Below are positions 8,194 through 19,648 of a stretch of 64,000 nucleotides of DNA, piece by piece. The notes under the pieces were generated by a model. It searched no databases and was not told the DNA's origin. It saw nothing but the letters and a program-made list of their open reading frames with translations. The stretch spans positions 53,470,653 to 53,534,652 of the forward strand of contig OZ005657.1 of assembly GCA_963930645.1 (NCBI GenBank). The letters are read 5' to 3'. This DNA comes from Salticus scenicus (lineage: Eukaryota; Arthropoda; Arachnida; Araneae; Salticidae). Every line of letters begins with the position of its first letter. Position 1 is the stretch's first letter. A program made the position numbers and the translations under genes.

Positions 8194-8378
8194 GTACAAG
8201 TGGCCGAGCAGTTCTATACTCAAAGCTGGCAGACGTGAGGTGCCGGGTTCGATCCCAAGGCGCGCTCGTCGACCTAGTCGTTTGGAGTTTTCTGTGGTTT
8301 TCTCCAAAATTTGCGTAAATGTGGACTAGGATGCTTTAAAAAGCCTACACTAAAAAAAAAAAAAAAAAAAAAAAAAAA
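8194..8378 (+). repeat. tRNA(Ser/Leu-like)-derived SINE with poly(A) tail
   Basis: Box A TGGCCGAGCAGTTCTA and box B GGGTTCGATCCC have tRNA-like spacing. They are followed by a shared body (CGCTCGTCGACCTAG, then TTTTCTGTGGTTTTCTCC and GCGTAAATG) and a 27-base poly(A) tail. The same head and body recur at 25958-26130 (+), 27122-27322 (-) and 49835-50043 (-), defining a SINE family. Confidence 0.85.
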
Positions 8379-8392
8379 GGCGGAAGTTTATA

Positions 8393-8562
8393 CAGCAGAA
8401 TATGCTGGCACCTATATTGCCAGCACATTCTGCTGATAAATAAGGCAATTTAAAGCGGAAACATCTGCAAAGAGAGACACTTTTACAGTTGTTTCTGCTG
8501 TAAATTACTTCCTTCTAACATCAGAATGTGCTGGCACCTATATTGCCAGCACATTTTTGCTG
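8393..8562. repeat. pair of near-identical hairpins (CAGAATGTGCTGGCA arms)
   Basis: Hairpin 1 (8393-8435) and hairpin 2 (8522-8562) have arms of about 18 bases (consensus CAGCAGAATGTGCTGGCA) around the same 7-base loop CCTATAT. About 87 bases separate them. They directly follow the poly(A) tail of a SINE. They could be the structured ends of a small foldback element. Confidence 0.75.
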
Positions 8563-8579
8563 TAAAAAGTACCGTTTAA

Positions 8580-10680
8580 AAGTACCGATTCATTTTTTTT
8601 ATAGGTATGTACTACATACGTATAAAAAAAAGAAAGAAAAAAAATGAACTGTTTAAAAAGAAAAATTAAATTATTTTCTGATAAAAATTTTCATTTCTGA
8701 ATAACCCTTTACCGTAACATCTTTTTAGAAAACAGCTGAAAAACAGCTCATTTAATCCAGATATCTCTATGCATTTTTTTTTTTTTTTTTTTTAATACTC
8801 AACTGAATTTTTTTTATAAGATGCTCCATACAATTGAGTAATAAACTATGTTAAAGTCTTTTTTCTACAGTTCGCGCATGTGCAGTAATAAATTATTTAC
8901 TACAACTGTCCATATCTCTTTGAATATTAAATATATTTGTTTTAAACTATAGTTTAATGATTTAGGCATATGCTGTCATGTTTTCCGAAAGTTTCATGAA
9001 ATAAAAAAAAAAAGGTTTCATGAAATTTGAAGGAAACCCTTTGGAGTTATAAAGTAAAAACTTGCGAAACGTTTTTTGCATTTTCAAATAAAATATTAAC
9101 TCCTCCTTAAATATTCAAGATATCCTCATAAAACTTTACACACTTATAAAATATAACATCTGTGAAGGTGTTCACATATATATGGTTAAATTTTAATTGA
9201 ATTTTTAAATAAAATAAAATCTAATGATAAATTAATGCATTATTGCAATAAAAATTAATTAAATTTCAAGTGAGATATTATATTCACATAATTTGTTCTC
9301 AGGCATTTGAAGAAAGAATTGTTTTTTAAATGTCATCAAAAATTACACAATTTTAATTATACATACGACCTACACTATTTATTAACATAAAACGATAACA
9401 GACATCATTCAGAGATATAAATTTTATATGTTTTATATCTATATCGTAAATAGAACGTGTATATTTTTAAATAAAAATGTACTTTATTTTATAGAATAAA
9501 AAGAAAATAAAAAAATAATATCTAACGAAATTCTGACATTATACATAATTATAAAAAAAAGTGTTCTCAAATATTCCTAAACAAGAAAACTCATTGTCAG
9601 AATTAATGTATTTCAACACCGGATGTAATAATTTATTTGAGATTACGCAATATTAATGATTTCAGTTCATAACGGTCATTTCTCTAGTCAAACTGACGCT
9701 TGGCATAATACCAACGAACTACAGGGTTAATACATTTCATAAACCGTCGTTAATAATTCAAAAATTAACATTAGTTTATTCGTCAAAACAAAGAATTGAA
9801 ATTGGCATGCATTTTGGCGAAAATAATGATAACGGAAACAGATGGCTTCCCTTCCGGGCTGATCTCTCCGTATCATCAAAAATGCGGACCCACAGTTTTG
9901 CTCTTTTTCTCAGATAGTAAAGACGTAACTTTTATCTTTGCCCTCTCTCTCTCTCCCTTGCTCCCCGAAAATTTTTGGGATTGTATTCCTGAAATAATAT
10001 TTTTAAGTATGAACCTGGACTTCTTATGATGTGACTTTTTTTTTAAACAAATAAAGACTATATTGGAATTTCAAGACTTTAATTCTTTTTATTTGTTATA
10101 CCACGCAATGTACAAGAAATCTTGGTAAAAGGATAACATTTTTTTAACCAGACGGATTTCAACTCTACAACATCTATAACCATATCTAAAATTTGCAGCT
10201 CAATCGAAGCATTTCCATATACAGGGTTATCACAAATACTTTTCATTTTATTGGATTTGTTAGTCGTTCCCTAATGGCCTTCGTGACAAAATCTTTGCCG
10301 AAAAATATGAGGAAAGACATGTTTTCCTTATTCCGAAAATTGAAAAAGAAAAAAAAAAAAAAAAAAAAACACGGTAAGTATTGTTCAAGATATTCGACAA
10401 AATGTAAAAAAGCGAAAGTGTTCACATTATTTTGTCCAACGTTTGTAATTTATCTACAGTAAAGTATACGAATTCTTTTTTTGTATCTCTTACACAAAAG
10501 AACTATCAGTATTAAACAAAAAATTCTACTTAGTTCTTGCAACGCTGACCTTTAATACATCGACTAAATTAAGCGCAACAGAATGCAACAGTTGCATGCT
10601 ATCGTATTTACTCACTCACGTACCTACACAGTATTTTGAGACAATTTTGCTTATTTTTCAGAAATCATTTTTAACAGTGT
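8580..10680. other. AT-rich intergenic DNA, no gene recognised
   Basis: Only short open frames are present (for example 9796-10029 and 10193-10462); they lack recognisable domains and are interrupted by homopolymer runs. Poly(A/T) tracts occur at about 8774, 9003 and 10351. No repeat shared with the rest of the window was noticed, apart from a motif at 10735-10800 that recurs at 19665-19740. Confidence 0.5.
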
Positions 10681-10819
10681 AGAAATTGCATTTAAATACT
10701 TTTATTTTGAATGAGAGAGTGAGTGAGGAAGATTTACGTCACACTAGTGCTACGCTATGGGCAAATAGCGATAGTCTGGGATACAACACTAAAGGATTTT
10801 ATTTTGAGAGAAAAAAAAA

Positions 10820-13340
10820 AAAAAAAACTATAAACAAATATTTAAATTTATATTTATTTGAAAATAATTATTACATAAACCAGTAAATCTTTTAGATACA
10901 AAAAGAAAGAATAATGCATTAAAATTTACATATTACAATTTTTTGACAGGATTTTTTTTTAAATATAAACACATGTTATTTGAAAATGATAATTCGACAC
11001 ATTGATGCAAAACTATATAAAAATTAAAATAGATTGAGTTTATAAGTACCACCTATCTTGAACTAGTTTCATTTTGCATAAACAAGAAGCATAAAGAAAG
11101 AGAAAAAAATGCGTTAGCATTTTCACCATATTTCAGGAACATTAATTCCATTGTGAAAATCAGAAAGTTTCAAGCAGTAACATTTTATGATAAATTTTCA
11201 AACAATCTAAAAGTTGTATACATACATAATTACTGTTTACAATTTCAAAGGATGTTAAAACAAAACTGAGGCATCAGCAATTACAATAATTTTGTAAAAA
11301 GAAAAAAAAAAAAAAAAAAAAAAAAAGAAAGAAAGAAAAATTAAAAATCTATATAAAATAATAAATTAAATTCCAATTTTTAGTCAAATTTTTAGCCAAT
11401 TAGTGAGCCAATTTTTAGTCAAATAATTCTGACTTTCATGCATTAAAATATCTATGAAACATGTAAAATTTTTGTAGAAAAGTAAAAGTAATGACGGTTT
11501 TCTTTAATACATATTTTCGTTTTCAAAATATTATACAATTTGAAATATACGTAACTTGTCTCAAAAGTAAAAGGAACTTGAAATAAATTAGAATTTCAAT
11601 ATAGAGATAATTAAGGGGACTCGGTACCCTTTGAACAACTTTTTTAATTTAAGCATTTTACAATACTTTTTTTGCTTATTATTAAGTGATTTTATTAAAG
11701 AAAATGATTTTACCACAGGAAAAGACATTTCTACTGGTACAATATGAAAAATTTAAATTAAAATAAATAAATAAAAAAAATTTAAAATCTATCTTCTCCT
11801 ACAATTTCTGATTTTTTTTTTTTTTTTTTTTTTTTTATAATGTTCTTTGAAGTATCTTCTATATCTATCTCTAAGGATCGGATTTCTAAAAAGTAATTTG
11901 TTGGGGAGTAAAAAAATAAAACTTTAATATATATTTAAAAATTCAACAAAAAATACAGTTATTTTACATATCTATTTAAACAGAAAAAAAAAATATATAA
12001 AACGTTGATATATATGTAAAAATTCAACAAAAAATACAGTTATTTTACAAATCTATTTAAACAGAAAAAAAAAATGAACTTTTGATTTTATTGCAAATCG
12101 GATCCTTAGTTTTATAAAATGCACTATAATGAACATCCATAAAAATATCGAGTCACTTGAGAAATATACATTTAAGTTTTAGCGTTTTGAACATATGGAT
12201 ATGCTGAAAAAACACGAACTGAGAAAAACCACGTTAAAGATTTTAACTTTGAAAAAATATTCCAAATCTACTTTAAATTACTACTTTAAATGTTATTTTA
12301 TAGTTATCGAATCTTCGCGAAACTTCGTCAGGATATACTAGAGGTGTCAAGGTATATTTTAAGCAAAAAAATAGAAAATCAATATTTTCGTCATTTTTTG
12401 CCAAATGAAGTGTACCAAGTTCCCCTAATTTATCATGAAAAGTATATAGTACTTTTATTTAAACTTTATGCTGAAATACTTAAGAAAGCATTTTGTAAAA
12501 AAGAAAAATGAGCTCTCCCAAATAAAACTAGAAAGAAAAGAAGAGAAAGAAAATTGTCAGCCTCCACCATGTCTTAAAATGAAGAGTGCTCGAGAAATAT
12601 TAACCTTAAACTAAACATATTTTTATAAAATAACGGAAAACAAAACTAGTTTTCTTACTAATGGATTTACTAGAAAAAGAGGCATTATTATTTTTTAGTC
12701 TTAAAAACACAACTCTTATAGGCGTACAATAAATGATTAATTACAGAAATCGGTTTGAAAATTTCAGATTTTTTATAATAAACTTTCCAGACTTTTAAGT
12801 GATGATATAATCATTATTCAAGATATTGAAAGACTTTACTTTTTTCCTTTCAGATTACTAAGATTTTCTGATAAAATTATATTGATAATTAAAAGGAATT
12901 TTAAACATATGTAGGCTCTTATCTATAAACAATTAACCCATTTGAACAAGTGCATGCATTAATAAAAAAAATAATATTAGTAGTATTATATACAGTCTGC
13001 TGCAAAAGAATCCGAGCACTAGCAAAAATTCCTATATAAAAAATGTACACTTAATACTGTTTTGTTAAATAAATCCTTGTCGAATCGTGTTCTTAGTCAG
13101 TCTAAGAACACGATTCGACAAGGATTTATTTAACAAAACAGTATTAAGTGTACGTTTGTCATATAGGAATTTTTGCTAGTGCTCGGATACTTTTGCTGCC
13201 GACTGTACATATGCTTGGACGTCAAAACGTCTATGGTTTAAAGTACAACAGACAAAGAGAAAGTGATATGATACAGAATACAATACACATTACAATGCGG
13301 AATACAATATACAGATGTATTACACTAGAACAGAGACAAC
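10820..13340 (+). repeat. block A, copy 1 (diverged duplicate of about 61190-62820)
   Basis: Collinear shared segments include AAAGAATAATGCATTAAAA (about 10907 and 61270), AAAACAAAACTGAGGCATCA (about 11258 and 61910), a segment around ATGAGCTCTC (about 12508 and 62270), AAGATTTTCTGATAA (about 12860 and 62588) and CAGATGTATTACACTA (about 13313 and 62780). Copies differ by many substitutions and indels and by a MITE insertion at 12993. No coding capacity is visible; the origin is unknown. Confidence 0.65.
12993..13205. mobile_element. Tc1/mariner-type palindromic MITE
   Basis: 213 bp, nearly entirely palindromic. The terminal inverted repeats read CAGTC(G/T)GC(A/T)GCAAAAG, with the arms meeting around TTAGTCAGTCTAA. 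Flanking TA dinucleotides (12991-12992 and 13206-13207) are the target duplication. The paralogous block A copy near 62700 lacks this insertion. A degenerate half copy lies at about 34616-34727. Confidence 0.88.
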
Positions 13341-13504
13341 TTACTTTTGCTGAGGCTTAAAAAGCACTCAAATTTGCATAGATATTTTAGTGATGGACAA
13401 CTTATAAAGTTGTTTTAGAGAAGTTGAAAAATATTTACAATAAATGCAAAATGCAAGGCTATAAATAGAACTCGAAAATGTTGCGTAATTAAATAAAACT
13501 TCTA

Positions 13505-13507
<3 letters not shown>

Positions 13508-13560
<53 letters not shown>
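13508..13560. repeat. (TA)n microsatellite
   Basis: About 26 TA units. Similar (TA)n runs occur at 14483-14520, 14744-14784, 23417-23446, 34471-34504, 34751-34784, 43270-43308, 49242-49272, 53695-53730 and 62996-63017. Several abut transposon ends that target TA. Confidence 0.9.
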
Positions 13561-13564
<4 letters not shown>

Positions 13565-13747
13565 ATCCCTTATGAAACTAACAAACAAACAAACAAACAA
13601 AAATGCTTTATTATAACTAAAGAATATTTAAAAAATTATAATTAATTTCAAATTAATATTGGTTATTATAATATGTGAAAAATAAACTATTTAAAATAAT
13701 AACTTTAAACATACATACATACACACACACACATATATATGCATGTA

Positions 13748-14478
13748 CATGGTGATCAATTTAAAAGAGTACCCGTTGTTTTCTCTTATTACCCTTAAAT
13801 ATGACGGATGTGGAAACTATTCTAATACTGAATAATAATTGTTTGAACCTTGTTTAAGCGTGGGAGACAATTTCCAACACTGTTGGACTGTTACAACTTT
13901 ATTTGTGAGGTAAAACAGAAATGGAGACGCACAATGTTATTTAATCCTGTGGTAATTTTATTTTTTAAAAAACATGATTTAATTCAAAATTTTTACATTA
14001 TTATTCCTACATTACATTAACATTATCATTATAATTTTTACACTACCATTTCACAGGATTTTACAGAGAAGTCCTGCAAACATCGATGAATTAAAACAGA
14101 TCATAAGTGAAGAAATCTCGTCAATAACACCAACAATGCTGCGAAGTGTGTCAAAAAACTTGGTTCGAAGTGTTTATGTTTGCATTCAAAATGGTGTCGA
14201 ACATTTTCATCATTTTCTGTAAGGAATGATAATGTAAAAAATTTGAATTAAATTGTGTTTTTCAAAAATAAAATTATCACAAGATTAAGTAACACTGTGC
14301 GTCTCCATTTCTGTTTTACCTCACAAATAAAATTGTGACAGTCCAACAGTGTTGAAAATTGTCTCCCACACTTAAACAAGGTTCAAACAATTATACTTCA
14401 GTGTTAGAATAGTTGCCACATCCGTCAGATTTAAGGGCAATAAGAAAAACCAACGGGTACTCTTTTAAACTGATTACC

Positions 14479-14481
<3 letters not shown>
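13748..14481. mobile_element. Tc1/mariner-superfamily deletion derivative with about 235-bp inverted repeats
   Basis: Left end CATGGTGATCAATTTAAAAG and right end (reverse strand) CAGGGTAATCAGTTTAAAAG begin inverted repeats that continue for about 235 bases each, including GTGAGGTAAAACAGAAATGG. TA flanks both ends (13746-13747 and 14482-14483). Between the arms, the plus strand at about 14055-14222 retains a transposase C-terminus (ANIDELKQIISEEISSI, then MLRSVSKNLVRSVYVCI) ending in TAA. The catalytic core is missing, so the copy is non-autonomous. Confidence 0.85.
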
Positions 14482-14522
<41 letters not shown>

Positions 14523-14739
14523 ATAAATGCAATAATAATTTGTTTAAGCCATTTCCATCAAGAGAGTGTGAAACACAAAAGGCACATTCGTTCTATAGTT
14601 AAAGTTAAAAATAAAAGGAAAGTTTGGCATTATTTTTAAACATTTCAATTTTGAAAAAGGCATCTGTAACATAAAATAGCTAAAAATTTAATACAACTAC
14701 AATAATATATAATCCGAATCTTTTAACTAACGTTTCAAA

Positions 14740-14788
<49 letters not shown>

Positions 14789-14949
14789 AAACTAACTAAT
14801 ATAAACGTGAACTAAGGTGACATTAAATTACTATTTACAAATTGCTATCTTCTGATATCCCTGAATTTGTGGATATGTGCAGAACATGAGTAAGGTTCAT
14901 TTTTGTACAATTTTTTCCCCTTAAACAGCATCACGATTTTATAATCTAA

Positions 14950-16890
14950 CAAGAACGAAAATTCATGCGGTACGCACTGATTATTAGCACTTTCAAAATG
15001 TACGTAATTGCTTTATCGTATAACTTTCAATGCTGTTTGCCTACGTAATCACACAACGGACAGCCAGTAGTTCTGAAAGGCATACATATAGACTAATTGA
15101 ATTAGTAATCATTCTTAAATATTGTTAGTAAGTGTTAAAAATGTTTAACACAAAAGAAAATGTAGCCCTGATATTCTAACTGCAGCCCATAATATATCTG
15201 AATAATTTAGTGTAGCCCTCTAAATCTAAAGGTTAATAAAATCATATTCTATGCAAAATATTATTTTAGCATATTAACAATAAATGTCAATTTTCTTATG
15301 ATTTTTACAATAGAAAGATCTTTAAATGTAATTTATAAAAATTTCTGTCCTAAAATGCAATTTATTGGAAATTTTTCTTTTTTGAGGTGTCCCTGTACAC
15401 AAACCAGTTGCACAGAACCTATTAATGCTATTTAAAAGAGGGAACATTCCATAGTGAATTTCAATAACATATATATATCTATTTATTTATTTATTTATTC
15501 TAAAAATATTTACGGACGCTGGGGTCGAGCAGACAGACAGATAGAGAGATGGACAGTCGGGCAAATAGCTACAGAAATTGAAATCCTATTCACACTTAAA
15601 AATTGTTAAAAAATGTTAAATCGCTTAATGTACACAAAAATGCAATTCCAGCAAATTTCCTATAAATGCCTTCAATGTAACTGAATATTTTTGTGTGGCC
15701 CTGTAAATCACACTGTAAATCACCTGTAAATCACACACCCTAATCACACGATATTCTGTAGAAAGCATTCTTTTGTGCATATGAATAACATATTTCAATT
15801 TTATTAAGATTTGTGTAAAGTAACGGTATTAAAATATGGTTTATAGAATTACCTCTCATAGAACACAATGCTTTGGAATATTTCGGGTGCCCCTGTACAC
15901 AAACCAGTGGTGGTACTTACTCCATTTTCTATAGAAAACATCTGATAGTGATCTTGAATAGAGTATTTCAATTTCACTGAAAATTGTGTAAAATAAAGGA
16001 ATTAAAATGTAGTTCATAAAAATACCTCTCATAGGACACAATGCTTTGGAGTACTTTTGAATGTCCCTGTACACAAGCCATTAGAGGTAGTCTCTCCATT
16101 TTAAATAGGGAACATGCGATAGTGAACTTGAATAACATATATCAATTTCAAGAAATCCCATGACTGTTTACTGAAGTTAGAACGCGGATAAACAGACAGA
16201 CAGACGAACAGACAGACAAACCGAAGTCATTAACACTTTTCAACCTTTTTGGAAAGTGTTAAAAACATTTAGAAAGTGATAACACGATTAATATAAACGA
16301 AAATGCAATTTCAGCAAATTTCCAATAATACCCATTAATGTAACTGAATATTTTTGTGTGGCCCTGTAAATCTAATTCTAATCATACTGCTTTCTATAGA
16401 AAGCATTCTTTTGTGAATATGGATAATATATTTTAATTTTATTAAGGTTTGTGCAAAGTAAAGTTCTTAAAATTTGGTTTATAGAAATACTTCTCACAGA
16501 ACGCAATGCTTTGGTATACTTTCGGGTGTCCCTGTATACAAACCAGTGATGGTATTTACTCCATTTTCAATGGGGAACATCCGATAATGGACTTGAATAA
16601 CATATTTCAATTTCATTAAGATTTGTGTAAAATAACGGTATTAAGATATGATTTATAGAATTACCTCTCATAGAACAAAATGTTTTGGAATACTTTCGGG
16701 TGTCCCTGTACACAAACCAGTAAAGGTATTCACTCCATTTTCAATAGGGAACATCTGATAGTGAACTTGAATAACATATATTATATTCAAGAAATTCCAT
16801 GAATATTTACGGGAGTTAGAGCACGGACAGACAAACAGACAAACCGAAGTCATTAACACTTTTTAAGCTTGTTGAAAAGTGTTAAAAATG
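14950..16890 (-). repeat. repeat R, copy 1 (inverted)
   Basis: This is a reverse-oriented copy of the roughly 2.1-kb repeat also found at 36759-38900 and 54007-60491. It contains several units of about 175 bases that share AGGTATTTCTATAAACC, TTCAAGTTCACTATCGGATG, CCCTATTGAAAATGGAG and TTTGTGTACAGGGACACCC (given in repeat orientation), plus runs of GTCTGTCTGTCT near the start. It ends with GCGTACTGCATGA-like sequence at its 3' end (here at about 14965). No gene is convincingly encoded. Confidence 0.8.
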
Positions 16891-17862
16891 AAATATCACA
16901 ATAAAGTCAGCTTAAACGGTTATTAATTAAGTTTTATGAATATCATATTCAGATATGTTAGGATATGTGCACAACATGGTGAAGGACTATGTACAATTAT
17001 TATATTCATATGGCTGCTAATTTTAAACATGCAATTTATGTATGCATATTTTGACTATATATTAACACACATAGAGAGAAAAACATGTAATAATACATAG
17101 ACTGTATATATGCACGCAGTTTATGTAACAGAAATAATGATCACCTTAAAAGACTAGAAAACCCTAATTTCTGCTGAAGCTTAAATTGATCTAAAAATAA
17201 GCAAATAAAGTAAAATCTTGTCGCATTTCTAAATAAAGAAATGTTTACTATTGCAGATCAAATTGAAACATATATAAAATTAAACATAAAATACAATACC
17301 ATCGAAAAACTATATTTGGCTCTTTCATTTTGCAAAATGCTTTCCAATAAAATAAATATAAAAGTTACTTTTAATTTCCTGATACAATCTAAAAAAAAAA
17401 ATAATGTAGATGAACACTTTAATTTTTGTTTGATTCCTTTTATGTATTTAAACACCTGTGTAAGAAATTGCTGTTTTAAAATGTAAAAAATATTTATAGC
17501 ATTGTTCTGCTCCTTACGGGGAAAAAAAGTGCATATAAGAAAATATGAAAAAAAAATTTATTTCTATTTTTCTGAACTAAATTGCTTTACAAATAGATAT
17601 TATAATGTATCTTAAAATTAGATTATTTTTTCCTTCCGTTTTTTTTTTCTTTTTTCTTTCTTTTTGTTCTTTCTTTTTGTTCTTTCTTTCTTTTTCTTTT
17701 TCTTTTTTTTTTTTGTAAATTTTTCATCGATCTCAGTGCTTATGTATATATCCTCAAAATTAAAGAGTTCACACACATTATTTTAGAATCAATAAAGGAC
17801 AAAACTTACCACTTTAGTTTTATATTAATTACAATTTAAAAAAATTGACTATTTGAAAATTT

Positions 17863-17894
<32 letters not shown>

Positions 17895-18238
17895 TGAGGA
17901 AAGATGGTGATACCCCAGACAGTTTTATTCCAGTTTTAGTTACAATGTGAGATCATAAAACGGAAACCTTCAATATAATTACATTATTTTACTGATATTT
18001 TAATTTTGAAATAAGATTTATATTGCAAATGAAAAAAAGAAAAAATAAATAATAATAATAATAATACAATTGTGTGTAGAAAAGGCATAATTCGAATCAA
18101 TTACCTTGAAACATAAATTACAATAGTTGAAGCTTTAAGACAAACTATATTAAGTCTGAAAAAAAATTAAAATATAATTTAAATTTATTAAAACAAAATG
18201 ATATTTTAAAAAAGAATAATTTTAGAAATAACTAGAAA

Positions 18239-18272
<34 letters not shown>

Positions 18273-18640
18273 CAGGATTATTTAAACACAAACATTAATT
18301 TTATTTTTTTATTTTTCATACAGAGATGCTAAAAATTGTAAATAAAAACTTGAAAATGCATTTTGTTGTATTCAAGTTTACACTTTGTCAGTTTATTAAA
18401 TGAATTATTTAATTATGATTAAGCTGTTAAAAATGCATGATTTTTTTTTTAAATTGAAAAACATTAATAAAATTTGCATATTTATTCATTATTTTTAAAT
18501 AGTATTTTGATACCGACGAATATGAAATAAACAAAAACCAGCTCAATTACAAAATAACAACAATAATAAAAAAATTTAGACATAGAATTTAAGTATTATC
18601 TTTTTGAATTTTTAAATGAAGTTCTTAAAGTTTTCTGGAG
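16890..18640. other. AT-rich intergenic DNA, no gene recognised
   Basis: Short open frames of low complexity only. Pyrimidine-rich (CTTT)n sequence lies near 17640-17715 and poly(A) tracts at about 17870 and 18244. A small segment at 17040-17200 weakly resembles the end of block A (13210-13380). Confidence 0.5.
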
Positions 18641-18699
18641 ATAAATTTATTTCAACGTATGAAAATAAATGTATGAAGTACACAAATTAAGGGTTATGT

Positions 18700-18985
18700 A
18701 CAATTTTTGCATTTTCGTGTAATTCTTGCAATTCGTGTAATTCATATGTAATTCGTGTATGTCATTATGCAGAAAGGCTTCAGACAAGGGTAAATACTTT
18801 TGAATTTTCGTGTAATTCGTGTAATTCTTGTAATTCGTGTAATTCATATGTAATTCGTGTATGTCATTATGCACAAAGGCTTCAGAGAAGGGTAAATACT
18901 TTTGCATTTTCGTGTAATTCGTGTAATTCATATGTAATTCGTGTATGTCATTATGCAGAAAGGCTTCGGACAAGGGTAAATATAA
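18700..18985 (-). repeat. minisatellite of about 105 bases, three copies, with an open frame
   Basis: Three tandem units each contain TTCGTGTAAT sub-repeats, then ATGTAATTCGTGTATGTCAT and AAGGCTTC(A/G)GACAAGGGTAAA. On the minus strand the array lies in a 134-codon open frame (18647-19051) giving a repeated peptide, LPLSEAFLHNDIHELHMNYT. Open frame and repeat length coincide, but no family or promoter is recognised. Confidence 0.75.
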
Positions 18986-19049
18986 GCTATTTATAGTACA
19001 ATGTTTAATTTCATAAAGATAATGTAAAATTGTAACACTTCGATAGTTC

Positions 19050-19611
19050 AAGACCAGCCCATTTTAAGAAATAACTGCTAAAAATTATTTTAACATGTAA
19101 TGAAGAAAAAATACATTTATGTAAAATAATATAAAAATATCTGTAGATTTCTTTTATTAAGCTTCGCCATTAATGCAATTTAAACTATAATTTAATAATA
19201 TAGCTTCCAGTCATTAGTACTTCTAACACCACATAGCATCAACATGGCATCCTCAGTGTTTTATTCTGTGGATTCAAGGACATCTAAGGGACATCTTCAG
19301 GCTGTACTATGGAAAAATGGGCTTTTAGGGATATTCTTCATCCTGTTCTTACGCAATAATCCCTTTCTCTCTAAAATAAAATATATATATAATATTATTA
19401 ATATAAATGTTGTTTTACGCAAAAATATGTTATTAAAAATGGTGTTAAACATTTCTTTTTCGTAGTATTATAACAAATAAAATTAAATGTAACTCTTACT
19501 AGTATATTAACTTGGGCTATTACAGGATGTGGCAATATGTCAGATAAAGATGTAATATACGAGATTTATTTTTAGTGTATATAATAGAACTATTATGTAG
19601 AAATAATGTTA

Positions 19612-19648
<37 letters not shown>

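Noticed and set aside
8181..8215. Alternative THAP continuation after CCTGCAG at about 8174
   Set aside because: It would give His-Phe but with the wrong spacing from the last Cys, and it runs straight into a SINE.
9796..10029. 77-codon open frame
   Set aside because: No domain, no homologous copy and hydrophobic low-complexity composition.
18700..18985. CRISPR-like repeat array
   Set aside because: The repeats are contiguous with no unique spacers of constant length, and the DNA is eukaryotic.
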